NCBI RefSeq assembly: GCF_039524395.1
Contig: NZ_BAAAGO010000035.1
Length of the DNA stretch: 64,000 nucleotides
Source: Micropruina glycogenica
Lineage (GTDB): Bacteria > Actinomycetota > Actinomycetes > Propionibacteriales > Propionibacteriaceae
Strand: one strand, 5' to 3'
Part shown: positions 1 to 7,650 of the stretch, one piece after another
Numbering within the stretch: the stretch's first letter is position 1
How the letters are laid out: each line of letters starts with the position of its first letter
The notes under the pieces: generated by a model
What the model was told of the DNA's origin: nothing
The model's database searches: none
What the model saw: only the letters and a program-made list of their open reading frames with translations
Translations under genes and position numbers: made by a program

Positions 1-2
1 TG

Positions 3-998
3 GTCGCGGCAGCCGGTCTGGGCCGGCGGCACTCGCCGGCCCTGGCGGCTGGTGCGATGTCCGTCGGTTACCTGGCCGCCATCCCGCTGCAGGTCCCGAT
101 CCAGAGCGGATTCTGGTCCATGCTGGCCGTCGCCCCGCTGATCTGGACGGTGTGCGCCACGCCGGGGAGCCGCCGAACCGACCTGGCGGCGATCGCCCTG
201 CTCTGCCTGGCCAGTGGTGTGAGCGTGGGCCGGCTCGACCCGGACAACCTTGGGTTGTGGCTCGTGGTGCTGGTGGTGTCGGTGGGTGGCGGTCTGATCG
301 TGGGCCGGTCGCGACGACACACGGCCGATTCTCAACTGGTCGCCGAGCTCCGGCGCGGCGAACTGGCCGCGGCTGCGGAAGTGGCGGTGGCAGCCGAACA
401 GCGGGTGTTCGCCCACGAACTGCACGATGTCGTGTCGCACGCGATCGGCCTAGTCGCGGTGCAGGCCAGTGCGGCCGAGGTGAGCTGGCCGAACGATCGA
501 GAGGCCACCCGGCACTGCCTGCGCGTCGTGCGCGACAGCGCAGCACACGCTGCCGACGAACTGGACCGGCTCCTTACTTCCGACCATCCGGACGCTACGG
601 CAAGGCAGCCCCGGGGCACGCCCGCCGACCTGGACGACCTCGCCTGCCGGATCCGGCTGGCCGGCACCCCGGTCACCCTCGAGGTTGCCACGGCGGCGCG
701 GTCCGAGGTGGGGCCCACGGCCTACCGCGTCGTACAGGAGGCCCTGACCAACGTCGTCCGCCACGCTCCCGGCGCGTCGGCGCGGGTGGTGATCGCCCTG
801 GACGATCAGGGCAACACCCTCGTGCGGGTCACCGACACGGGCCCGCCGGTCACGGGCGTCCGCCGCGGCTTCGGGCTGGTCGGGCTCGGCGAGCGCGTCG
901 AACTCGCCGGCGGAACGCTCGAGGCGGGGCCGACGGGCCAACTTGGCGGCTTCACGGTGAGTGCGACGCTGCCGGCGCTGGCGGGCCTCCTGCGATGA
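3..998 (+). CDS. Sensor histidine kinase, NarL/DesK type (5' end outside window)
   Basis: The frame is open to the window edge, so the true start lies upstream and N-terminal membrane segments are missing; the first visible Met is at 57. What remains shows hydrophobic stretches, then a HisKA_3 dimerisation helix with the phosphoacceptor His in the motif ELHDVVSH (about residue 123 from that Met), and an HATPase_c domain with the N-box QEALTNVVRHA and a C-terminal glycine-rich GFGLVGLGERV. It would autophosphorylate at the membrane and pass phosphate to the response regulator that follows, whose ATG overlaps this stop codon (ATGA). The signal cannot be deduced. Confidence 0.9.
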   Translation, partial: VAAAGLGRRHSPALAAGAMSVGYLAAIPLQVPIQSGFWSMLAVAPLIWTVCATPGSRRTDLAAIALLCLASGVSVGRLDPDNLGLWLVVLVVSVGGGLIVGRSRRHTADSQLVAELRRGELAAAAEVAVAAEQRVFAHELHDVVSHAIGLVAVQASAAEVSWPNDREATRHCLRVVRDSAAHAADELDRLLTSDHPDATARQPRGTPADLDDLACRIRLAGTPVTLEVATAARSEVGPTAYRVVQEALTNVVRHAPGASARVVIALDDQGNTLVRVTDTGPPVTGVRRGFGLVGLGERVELAGGTLEAGPTGQLGGFTVSATLPALAGLLR

Positions 999-1645
999 TC
1001 CGCGTGGTGGTGGTCGATGACAACGCATTGCTGCGCGCCGGCCTGATCACCGTGCTGAACAGTGCGGAGGACATCGAGGTGGTCGGCGAAGCAGACGGGG
1101 GTCGGCGTGCGCTGACGATCGTTGAAGCGACACGTCCGGACCTGGTGCTGATGGACGTCGAGATGCCGGACGGCGACGGCATCAGTGCCACAGAGCGGAT
1201 CCTCCAGCGATCTCCGCAGGTTCGGGTGCTGATTCTCACCATGTTCGACCTCGACGAATACGTGATCACCGCCCTGCGTGCCGGAGCCTCCGGGTTCCTG
1301 CTGAAGACCACCGACCCCCAAACCCTGATCGACAGCGTGCGAGAGAACGCGGCCGGCCGTACGACCCTCGGGCCCACCGTGGTCGCCCGTCTGATCGACA
1401 GCTTTGTGAGTCGACCGGCGAAGCCGGTGGTGCAGGTTCCCGGCCTGGCCGATCTGACCGGACGCGAAGTCGACGTGCTGCGTTCGATGGCGCGCGGCCA
1501 GTCCAACGCCGAGATCGCCGGCGAGCTCTATCTGGCCGAAACCACGGTGAAGACCCACGTCGCCCGGATCCTGGCCAAGCTGGGGGTGCGTGACCGGCTG
1601 CAGGCGGTGGTGCTCGCCCATCGCTCCGGACTGGCGGCGGGCTGA
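995..1645 (+). CDS. LuxR/NarL-family response regulator
   Basis: This 216-residue protein has a receiver domain (residues 1-120) with the acidic pair DD at 8-9, the phosphorylated Asp at 54 (LVLMDVEMP) and the conserved Lys in GFLLKTTDP. A C-terminal LuxR helix-turn-helix (about 150-210) contains LTGREVDVLRSMARGQSNAE and TVKTHVARILAKLGV. The ATG overlaps the kinase stop by 4 bases, so the pair is translationally coupled. A longer frame is open upstream from 152, but it is the shadow of the kinase gene; the receiver domain starts at this ATG. Confidence 0.93.
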   Translation: MIRVVVVDDNALLRAGLITVLNSAEDIEVVGEADGGRRALTIVEATRPDLVLMDVEMPDGDGISATERILQRSPQVRVLILTMFDLDEYVITALRAGASGFLLKTTDPQTLIDSVRENAAGRTTLGPTVVARLIDSFVSRPAKPVVQVPGLADLTGREVDVLRSMARGQSNAEIAGELYLAETTVKTHVARILAKLGVRDRLQAVVLAHRSGLAAG

Positions 1646-1681
1646 CCATCGGCCCGAACCCCACCATCTGAAGGGACGTGC

Positions 1682-2680
1682 TTACGTGTCGTGTGTCGCC
1701 CAGAACTGGCCGAGTTCGGCGGCCAAGGGTTCGGCTACCTGCATCGGTAGCGAGTGTGTGGTGTTCGGCCACACTTTGGCGGTCACGTCGCCGATGAGTT
1801 CCGCCTTGGCCAGCGACGCCTCCCCTTCGGTGATGGGGCTGTTGTCTGCGAGCGCCACGTAGACCGGCATGGTCAGACCCCGGAGCTGGTCGCCGGAGAG
1901 CGGACGCGGCGTGGGCAACTCGGCAGAATATGCGGTGCCTCCGAGCGTGATCATCCGCGTGACAGGGTTGGCCTGATCGAGCCTGCTGAGATCTTCCCCC
2001 GCTATCTTCGCGACGGCCGCGTCCCGCCACGCCTGGGGCAGGAACGGAAGCGTGGCTGGCACCGACCACAGCAGGGTGCCCAGGGGCGGCCAGCGCAACA
2101 CGAAGGTCGGCTCGAGCAGGGTGAGCGTCTTGACGCGCCCGGAACGGTGGACGGCGAGCGCGGCGGCGCTGGCCGCACCGAAGGAGTGTCCGACGAGGTG
2201 GGCGCGGTCGATGTGAAGCGCGGCCAGTGCTTCGTCGATCCAGGTCGCCTGGTCGACGGGCCCGGTGAGGGGTGTGGACTGGGTGGACAGCCCGGCGTCG
2301 CCGATTGCGTCCAGCGCGTACACCGTGCGCCGGGCGAGTAGTCCGGGCAGGTTCTCCGACCACATCGGGACGCCACTGCCGCGGCCCGCAAGCAGGACCA
2401 CCGGGTCACCGGTGGCCGCCGGATTCACCCAGGCGTAGGCGTGCACCGTGCCGAACGACGTCGGGACGTCGAAGGTGCTGGTCGGGGAAGGCATCAGGGC
2501 CAGTGCCTCGGTGTACGCGTCCACGTACGCAGCTCGGTCGGCGGCACTACGGAAGTGCCCGACCTGGGGTGAGGCGGTTAACCAGCTGACGGCCTGGGCA
2601 ACTGCGAGGGCACAGACCACCACAGTCACCACCCGGCGCAGGCGACGTGGCGCACGGGGTCTCGGCTGGGGTGCTCGCAT
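1682..2680 (-). CDS. Alpha/beta hydrolase, membrane-anchored or secreted
   Basis: From the chosen ATG at 2680 the product has 332 residues. It begins with a basic stretch and one hydrophobic helix, suggesting a signal anchor or signal peptide, followed by an alpha/beta-hydrolase fold. The nucleophile elbow is GHSFGA (Ser about 166) and the catalytic His probably lies in THSLPM near the end; the substrate is unknown. The frame extends up to 2746, but that would place the start inside the operator repeats at 2717-2759, and a purine-rich GAGCGGAG precedes the 2680 ATG. The TetR gene is divergent, so this is the likely regulated target. Confidence 0.8.
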   Translation of the reverse strand: MRAPQPRPRAPRRLRRVVTVVVCALAVAQAVSWLTASPQVGHFRSAADRAAYVDAYTEALALMPSPTSTFDVPTSFGTVHAYAWVNPAATGDPVVLLAGRGSGVPMWSENLPGLLARRTVYALDAIGDAGLSTQSTPLTGPVDQATWIDEALAALHIDRAHLVGHSFGAASAAALAVHRSGRVKTLTLLEPTFVLRWPPLGTLLWSVPATLPFLPQAWRDAAVAKIAGEDLSRLDQANPVTRMITLGGTAYSAELPTPRPLSGDQLRGLTMPVYVALADNSPITEGEASLAKAELIGDVTAKVWPNTTHSLPMQVAEPLAAELGQFWATHDT

Positions 2681-2716
2681 CCGCGCTCCGCTCTCTGTAG
2701 TACGTGCGTCTCGTTG

Positions 2717-2759
2717 CAATACAGATGTATCGTAGACCAAAGTCAATACGTTTGTACTG
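2717..2759. promoter_or_regulatory. Two repeated operator sites between hydrolase and TetR genes
   Basis: Two related 16-base sites, CAATACAGATGTATCG (2717-2732) and CAATACGTTTGTACTG (2744-2759), begin 27 bases apart. The first contains the perfect inverted repeat ATACA-GA-TGTAT. Their position in the divergent intergenic region suggests binding by the adjacent TetR regulator and control of both genes. This is inference from symmetry and position. Confidence 0.6.
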
Positions 2760-2772
2760 GTATCTTGCAGGC

Positions 2773-3339
2773 ATGGGGACCCGCGACGCCGATACTGGTC
2801 GCCAATCGATCATGCTCGCCGTGTGGCAACTGATCGCACACCACGGCATTGAGGCTGTTACCTTCAGGCGGGTGGCCGAGCGCGCTCACGTCTCTGTCGG
2901 GCGGATCCAGCACCACTACGGAACGCGGGACGCACTGGTTCGCGCCGCCTGCGCAGCGATGATCGAAGGTGCCCACGCCCAGTACCAGGAACTTCCGGAT
3001 GACCCATCGGCACGGCTCAAACACATTCTGCTGCACGCCCTGCCCGACTCACCCCGGGCACGTTTCGGCGCCAGTGTCTGGCACGCCTACCTGGCGAAGT
3101 CGGTCGACGACGCCGAGATCAGCCGCCTGCTGGCCGAGACCAAACGAGGTACCGAAGACGAATGCGTCCGGCTGATCAAGCTCTCTACACGACCACCCGG
3201 AGACATCGACGCCAGGATTGCCGCACGACGGCTGCTCGCCCTCGCCGACGGACTCACCGTCCGCGTGCTGATCGGCGACCTATCCGGTCGCGAAGCCCAC
3301 GAGTTACTCGAATCCGAACTGGCCGCTCTCGGCCGTTAG
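2773..3339 (+). CDS. TetR/AcrR-family transcriptional regulator
   Basis: The 188-residue product has an N-terminal TetR helix-turn-helix (HHGIEAVTFRRVAERAHVSV, then GRIQHHYGTRDAL) and a helical C-terminal ligand-binding region including a TetR_C-like ALADGLTVRVLIGDLSG. The ATG at 2773 is chosen because the domain begins about ten residues later; an upstream in-frame ATG at 2704 would overlap the operator repeats. It is divergent from the alpha/beta hydrolase and probably represses that gene and itself. The ligand is unknown. Confidence 0.85.
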   Translation: MGTRDADTGRQSIMLAVWQLIAHHGIEAVTFRRVAERAHVSVGRIQHHYGTRDALVRAACAAMIEGAHAQYQELPDDPSARLKHILLHALPDSPRARFGASVWHAYLAKSVDDAEISRLLAETKRGTEDECVRLIKLSTRPPGDIDARIAARRLLALADGLTVRVLIGDLSGREAHELLESELAALGR

Positions 3340-3411
3340 CAACGCCGAAGTGGGACACGCTCTCGAAGCACGCTGCTCGACCGTGAACGCTCCGGGCCGG
3401 TAGGCCCAACG

Positions 3412-3699
3412 TCAGGGATTGGTGGCGATGCCGTCAAGCCAGAGGGTGTCTGACTCGTCGCGTTGTGTTCCGGTGCTCGCGACGTGCTTGGGGTCGATGC
3501 CAGGGCCGTGCTTGATAACGTGCACGAGTGCCATGGCGTGGCCGCGGCCGAGTCCGTAGTCGGCGGCGAGCCAGGCGACGACGTCGTTGGCCTTCACCGA
3601 CGGTCCGTCGAAGCCGCGTGCCTTGGCGATCTCGAGCAGCTCGCGAGGGGTGAGCCCCGTCTTCTTCTCGATGGTGTCGAGGTAGGCCTGGAATGACAT
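3412..3699 (-). CDS. DUF4287-domain protein
   Basis: This 95-residue protein matches the DUF4287 pattern: an N-terminal FQAYLDTIEKKTGLTPREL, then AKARGF and a helical segment with YGLGRGHAMALVHVIKHG. The family is common in actinobacteria as a short cytoplasmic protein and is often fused to DUF5655; its molecular role is not established. A Shine-Dalgarno-like AAAGG precedes the ATG. It lies 15 bases after the small gene 3715-3939 on the same strand, so the two probably form an operon. Confidence 0.8.
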   Translation of the reverse strand: MSFQAYLDTIEKKTGLTPRELLEIAKARGFDGPSVKANDVVAWLAADYGLGRGHAMALVHVIKHGPGIDPKHVASTGTQRDESDTLWLDGIATNP

Positions 3700-3714
3700 C
3701 GGGACCTTTCTTGG

Positions 3715-3939
3715 TCAGTGGGCGGATTCGTCGGCAGGGCCGTGGGCCTGCCAGAGGGTGTCGAAGGCGCGGCTGGACGTTCGTGCCAGTTCATCGGGGT
3801 GACATGCGCCCGAGGGCAGGAACGGCAGCCGGTTGACGGCCGGCGAAACCGACAGCCACAGCAGCTCTTCTGCTGCCTCGTCGGTGTCGTTGATGCGCAG
3901 CCGGTGGGCTGCTGTGAGGGCTTCGAGGTAACCAGCCAT
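3715..3939 (-). CDS. Small hypothetical protein
   Basis: This 74-residue acidic/alanine-rich protein (MAGYLEALTAAHRLRIND and so on) has no membrane segment or motif I recognise. Codon use (GC-rich third positions) and its tight spacing to the DUF4287 gene support a real gene. No function is assigned. Confidence 0.5.
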   Translation of the reverse strand: MAGYLEALTAAHRLRINDTDEAAEELLWLSVSPAVNRLPFLPSGACHPDELARTSSRAFDTLWQAHGPADESAH

Positions 3940-4023
3940 GCATCTCGAAATGGGATCACGCTTCGTGCCGGGACGTCAGCGGTTCACATCTAAGCGGACT
4001 CCCTCTGTGGGCTTGGGTCAATC

Positions 4024-4060
4024 CGATCGTGGTCCCGGTGCTCGCCCGGGACCACGATCG
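4024..4060. terminator. Perfect 15-bp hairpin, terminator-like
   Basis: The arms CGATCGTGGTCCCGG (4024-4038) and CCGGGACCACGATCG (4046-4060) are perfectly complementary around a 7-base loop. It lies in the gap between the 3940-4160 non-coding stretch and the 3' side of the Hsp20 operon, which reads towards it. There is no U-tract, so it may be a GC-only terminator or a repeat-type palindrome. The rest of 3940-4160 shows no gene I can support. Confidence 0.5.
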
Positions 4061-4160
4061 CGTGCTGCTTGCTGGACTGCCTGTTGTGGTGCCTGGTGGG
4101 CGATGCGTCCTGCTGTGGGGACGCTTGCGGCATTGTGAATGTGGCAGTCGGGGCGAGCGG

Positions 4161-4352
4161 TCACACGTCGGATCGATGCAGTGGCGTGTGCCTGGCGTCT
4201 CCTTTCGTCGCGTTGGCGTCGTGGTTGTCGCGTTGCTCGGCCACGATCGTGTCGAAGGCAAGGCCGAGCAGTTCTGCATCGCTGCACATGAGGGTCAGGA
4301 ACTCCTCACGAACTGAGCCGGACCAGTCTCCGCCGGCGCGCGCGGTGAGCAT
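4161..4352 (-). CDS. Small conserved-type hypothetical protein
   Basis: The 63-residue product contains WSGSVREEFLTLMCSDAELL followed by AFDTIVAEQR. This layout resembles short actinobacterial proteins with a 'EEFxxLxCxDxELLxxxFDxI' core, of unknown role; the resemblance is from memory. It begins 13 bases after the Hsp20 stop codon on the same strand, so it is probably cotranscribed with Hsp20. Confidence 0.55.
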   Translation of the reverse strand: MLTARAGGDWSGSVREEFLTLMCSDAELLGLAFDTIVAEQRDNHDANATKGDARHTPLHRSDV

Positions 4353-4365
4353 GATGACCTGCCGT

Positions 4366-4797
4366 TCAGACGCTGATCGCCTGCCGGGGATGCTCGTTGT
4401 GCGCGATGGAGATTCGGCGCGGCTTGGCCTTCTCGGCGACCGGGATCTGCAGGGCTAGAACACCGGCGTCGTAACTGGCGTCGATTCTCTCGGTGTCGAG
4501 GTTGTCTCCCAGGATCAGTTGCCGGCTGAAGACTCCTCGCGGCTGCTCGGCGGCGATTAGTTCGGCGCCGTTGTCGCGGCTGGGGCGTTCGGCCCTGACG
4601 GTGACCACATTGCGCTCGACATCGAGTTCAATCGAGTCCGGTGCGACGCCCGGCAAATCCAACTCGACGTAGAAGATGTCGCCGCTTCGCCAGGCGTCCA
4701 TCGGCATCACCGAGGGCCGGGCGAGGGTGCCGTTGGTGCCGAGCATCTGTTGGGTCAGTCGGTCCAGTTCGCGAAACGGGTCAGTGCGCATCAGCAT
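4366..4797 (-). CDS. Hsp20/alpha-crystallin small heat-shock protein
   Basis: This 143-residue protein is a cytoplasmic ATP-independent holdase. It has the N-terminal DPFRELDRLTQQM, an alpha-crystallin domain (about 35-130) with DIFYVELDLPGVAPDSIELD and YDAGVLALQIPVAEKAKPR, and a C-terminal I-x-I motif (RRISIAH) used for oligomerisation. The gene is divergent from the MerR-like regulator at 4936, with a symmetric site between them. A purine-rich AGGAAGG lies upstream of the ATG. Confidence 0.93.
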   Translation of the reverse strand: MLMRTDPFRELDRLTQQMLGTNGTLARPSVMPMDAWRSGDIFYVELDLPGVAPDSIELDVERNVVTVRAERPSRDNGAELIAAEQPRGVFSRQLILGDNLDTERIDASYDAGVLALQIPVAEKAKPRRISIAHNEHPRQAISV

Positions 4798-4863
4798 CGT
4801 TGTTCAACCTTCCTTTCTGTTCTGTTTGATGCCTGCCGCCGCAGTGTCAGATCTGTAGCGGGC

Positions 4864-4882
4864 GCTATAGATTTTTTATAGC
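4864..4882. promoter_or_regulatory. Candidate HspR-like operator between hsp20 and merR
   Basis: The inverted repeat GCTATA-N7-TATAGC (4864-4869 and 4877-4882) lies between the divergent Hsp20 and MerR-like genes. The arm and spacer geometry recalls the HAIR element bound by HspR (7-base arms, 7-base spacer), although the base sequence differs. The AT-rich spacer may also hold a -10 element. Binding by the neighbouring MerR protein is inference. Confidence 0.55.
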
Positions 4883-4935
4883 TCACGTGTCATGCTGAGG
4901 CAAGAGGCCACATCTACAAAAGGGGACTGATCCGA

Positions 4936-5229
4936 TTGGCGCATGCAGAGCTCGACCGCAGCCGCGGCGTGTACGGCATCTCGATCGCCGCCGAACTGGT
5001 CGGCACTGGCACCCAGAACCTGCGCGCCTACGAGGCCCGCGGCCTGCTCACCCCTGGACGCACCGCCGGTGGCACCCGCCGATACAGCGCTGACGATCTC
5101 GACCGGCTGCGCAGGATCGGCGATCTACTGGAGGCCGGCCTCAACCTCGCCGGAGTGGCCATGGTGATGCAACTCCAAGACGAGAATCAAGAACTGCGCC
5201 AACAATCCAACACAAAATCAGCACGATGA
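4936..5229 (+). CDS. MerR-family regulator, HspR-like
   Basis: This 97-residue protein has a MerR DNA-binding domain: YGISIAAELVGTGTQNLRAY, then EARGLLTPGRTAGGTRRYSA and DDLDRLRRI. A short helix (LQLQDENQELRQQ-like region) follows, with no effector domain and no Cys cluster. That size and its position opposite Hsp20 suggest HspR, the heat-shock repressor of actinobacteria. The start is a TTG at 4936 preceded by AGGGGA at about 10 bases. It probably represses hsp20 and itself. Confidence 0.8.
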   Translation: MAHAELDRSRGVYGISIAAELVGTGTQNLRAYEARGLLTPGRTAGGTRRYSADDLDRLRRIGDLLEAGLNLAGVAMVMQLQDENQELRQQSNTKSAR

Positions 5230-5431
5230 CAGCACCACCCGAAGCACCGTTGCGCCACGTTCCGGGTCATTCCTCAGCGCGTCACCGGGTGAACTGCCCG
5301 AGGGATTGCGCGCTAGCGTCCGAAACGATCTGTTACCCCCCAAACTCGGTGTCGCGGGGGCGTCCGCACCTGGTTCGATGAAAGCAGGCGCACCGCCGAC
5401 TCACCACCACCAACGATGAGCGAGGCTCCCC

Positions 5432-6286
5432 ATGACCGACCTGTCGAACATTCCCGCCCAGAGCCAGCAATGGCCTGGCACCGACGCAGCCCTGACCCCT
5501 GCCGCCGACCACGGCGAAACCAGTTGGACGCCCCGCGGCCGGCTGACCGGCAAGCGTGCACTGGTCACCGGCGGGGATTCGGGCATCGGTCGTGCGGTGG
5601 CCGTGCTGTTCGCGCACGAAGGGGCCGACGTGGTGATCGCGTCGTTGCCCGAGGAGGAGGCGGACGCCGCCGAAACCGTCGCCCAGGTGGAGCGCATCGG
5701 CGGACGCTGCCGGTCGATCGCCGGCGACCTGCGCACCGAGGACGCCTGCCGCGCACTGGCCCGCGAGGCCGTGGACGCTCTCGGCGGGCTCGACGTGCTG
5801 GTGTGCAACGCGGCCTACCAGATGACCTATGACGAACTCGAGCAGTTTCCGCCGGGCCAGTTGCAGCAGACCTTCGCCACCAACGTCTTCTCGACGTTCT
5901 GGTTGGTGCAGAACCTCGCCGGCGAGCTCGAGAACGGCGGCAACGTGATCGTCACCACGTCGATTCAGGCATACAGCCCCTCGACGCACCTGCTCGACTA
6001 CGCCGCCACCAAGGCGGCCCTCAACAACCTCACCGTCAACCTCGCCGGTGACCTGGGCGCGCGAGGAATTCGCGTCAACGCCGTCGCGCCCGGCCCCATC
6101 TGGACGCCGCTCATACCCGCCACCATGGCCCCCGACAAAGTGGAGGGGTTCGGGTCGGACACGCCCCTGGGCCGGGCGGGGCAGCCGGTGGAGGTGGCCG
6201 CAGCCTATGTGTTTCTCGCCTCTGACGAGGCCAGTTACGTCAGCGGCACCGTGTTGGGTGTCACCGGTGGCAAGCCGGTGTTCTGA
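5432..6286 (+). CDS. SDR-family oxidoreductase (YghA/GSP39-like)
   Basis: This 284-residue protein has a Rossmann fold with the cofactor motif TGGDSGIG, the NAA motif, a catalytic Ser in the TTSIQAY region, and the YxxxK pair in DYAATKAAL. The long N-terminal extension (about 40 residues, including DHGETSW) and the strand VNAVAPGPIWTPLIP are typical of glucose/ribitol-dehydrogenase-like general stress SDRs (YghA, GSP39). Its substrate is not deducible; NADP preference is likely but untested. It stands alone on the plus strand and its 3' end overlaps a small convergent gene. Confidence 0.88.
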   Translation: MTDLSNIPAQSQQWPGTDAALTPAADHGETSWTPRGRLTGKRALVTGGDSGIGRAVAVLFAHEGADVVIASLPEEEADAAETVAQVERIGGRCRSIAGDLRTEDACRALAREAVDALGGLDVLVCNAAYQMTYDELEQFPPGQLQQTFATNVFSTFWLVQNLAGELENGGNVIVTTSIQAYSPSTHLLDYAATKAALNNLTVNLAGDLGARGIRVNAVAPGPIWTPLIPATMAPDKVEGFGSDTPLGRAGQPVEVAAAYVFLASDEASYVSGTVLGVTGGKPVF

Positions 6287-6458
6287 GGCGCCTACGACCG
6301 CACCCTCGATCGGTGACGTCGTCGTCACTGCCGTTCCACAACGAGAGTTGCTGCACGAGGTCGTCGGGCAGGCCGAGCGAGGCCGCGTCGACGGGCGTGC
6401 CGTCGGGCGACCAGAGCGGCCCTTGGCCGTAATCGGGCCAGAACTCGATCAACCTCAC
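6261..6458 (-). CDS. Short hypothetical protein, possibly truncated
   Basis: The 65-residue frame begins with RLIEFWPDYGQGPLWSPDG and SLGLPDDLVQQLSLWNG, which looks like a real folded segment. The C-terminal part turns arginine-rich and lies across the end of the SDR gene. I take the first 45 or so residues as a genuine small-protein domain whose 3' end is frameshifted or truncated. It follows the membrane-protein gene 6492-7373 by 33 bases on the same strand. Confidence 0.45.
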   Translation of the reverse strand: MRLIEFWPDYGQGPLWSPDGTPVDAASLGLPDDLVQQLSLWNGSDDDVTDRGCGRRRLRTPACHR

Positions 6459-6491
6459 TCGGCTCAGTCCGCCGCCCCGGGCCCCCCGGTT

Positions 6492-7373
6492 CTACCGGCG
6501 TCGTTCCGCCCACTGTTCGGGGTCGGACGCGTAGCCCGCGCGCTGCTGCTCGTCGGGCGTGATCAGCCGACCGGCCCGCAGCCGGGCCAGCACCTCGAGC
6601 CGCACGGCCAGTACACGCGCCGCGGAGCGCTGCATGGCCTCGGGGCCGGTCTTCGCCCACCACTGGTCGAGGGCGCGCAACACCTCGGACGAGTCGCTCG
6701 GGTCGATCAGGTCGCCGGTCAGCCGTACGGCGCCCGATTGGTGTCCGGCCCGGTCGGCCCGCAGCGCGAACCCGCCCAGCGCCAGCGCGACCAGGCCGGC
6801 CAGCACGAACAGCGCGAGCCCCGCGAGGGCCGGCAGGGCGGCGGTGATGCCGACCTCGCCCCAGCGAAAGATGAACACCGCCGCGGCCGCCAGCAGCCAC
6901 AGGCCGCCGAAGCCCAGGTGAATGCCCGCGGGTACGCGCGAGCCCCACAACGACCCGTTGGCTCGGCGCGGTTCGAGCCAGCACAGCAGCGCGGCCGAGG
7001 TGAGGGCGAGAGCGCCGGCGGGCAGCATCACGTCCCGCAGGGCGAGGGCGCTGGTGCGCGGGGTGCTGAGCAGGGCCACCGCCACGACACCCGCTACCAG
7101 GGCCATCGCCAAGGCCGCCCGATGCAGCGTTGTGGACGGACGCACGCGCGGGGCGCTCGGGTCGCGGCGCTGGTTCGCCGCCTCGACAGCCTCGGCGCGG
7201 GCACGCTCATGGGCCGCGCGTGTACGAGGGTCGGAGGCCAGAACGGCGACGCGCCACGAGTCTTCGATCGCGGCTTTGCCGTCGCGATAGTCGGCGTCGA
7301 ACAGAATGAGGTCGATGCGACCGAGGGTGCGCTCGTCCATGCCGGTCACCGAGCGGTGCTGGGCTCCGGCCAT
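6492..7373 (-). CDS. Membrane protein of unknown function
   Basis: From the ATG at 7373, which is preceded by GAGAGGGG, the product is 293 residues. An N-terminal soluble part (ERTLGRIDLILFDADY, basic coiled region) is followed by four hydrophobic segments between about residues 85 and 205. A cytoplasmic tail of about 85 residues then contains DPSDSSEVLRALDQWWAKTG. I do not recognise the family. The frame extends to 7436, but that start lacks a ribosome-binding site. Confidence 0.7.
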   Translation of the reverse strand: MAGAQHRSVTGMDERTLGRIDLILFDADYRDGKAAIEDSWRVAVLASDPRTRAAHERARAEAVEAANQRRDPSAPRVRPSTTLHRAALAMALVAGVVAVALLSTPRTSALALRDVMLPAGALALTSAALLCWLEPRRANGSLWGSRVPAGIHLGFGGLWLLAAAAVFIFRWGEVGITAALPALAGLALFVLAGLVALALGGFALRADRAGHQSGAVRLTGDLIDPSDSSEVLRALDQWWAKTGPEAMQRSAARVLAVRLEVLARLRAGRLITPDEQQRAGYASDPEQWAERRR

Positions 7374-7571
7374 GGTGCCCCTCTCGCGCAATGAAGGTGA
7401 CGGACGTCTCACGTGGCCCCCAGCGTAGGCGCGCATTCTGATGGTGTCACCGCCGGCGAGTCATCGGGCAGTTGAGGGTGTCGACACCGCCGGGCACGAC
7501 AGTGTTGATCCGACCACCACAGACGGGGGTCAGACCAACACTCTCGTTCACAGCTCCCAGTCGTCCACATG

Positions 7572-7634
7572 CTGACACGTGTCAGTGTGACTATTGCCCG
7601 CGCGCCCTCGCGGCCGCTACTTTCACGTGTAAGT
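7572..7634. promoter_or_regulatory. Two LacI-type operators upstream of the lacI-family operon
   Basis: CTGACACGTGTCAG (7572-7585) is a perfect 14-base palindrome. ACTTTCACGTGTAAGT (7619-7634) is a 16-base palindrome with one mismatched pair. Both are centred on CACGTG, and the centres are 48 bases apart. The second lies 16 bases before the GTG of the LacI-family gene. The symmetry and the central CG step fit LacI/GalR operators, suggesting autoregulation of the four-gene operon, perhaps by looping. Confidence 0.7.
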
Positions 7635-7650
7635 CGATGGAGGAGGATCG

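Noticed and set aside
6048..7394. 448-residue plus-strand frame
   Set aside because: It is antisense to the membrane protein 6492-7373 and out of frame with the SDR gene; no domain.
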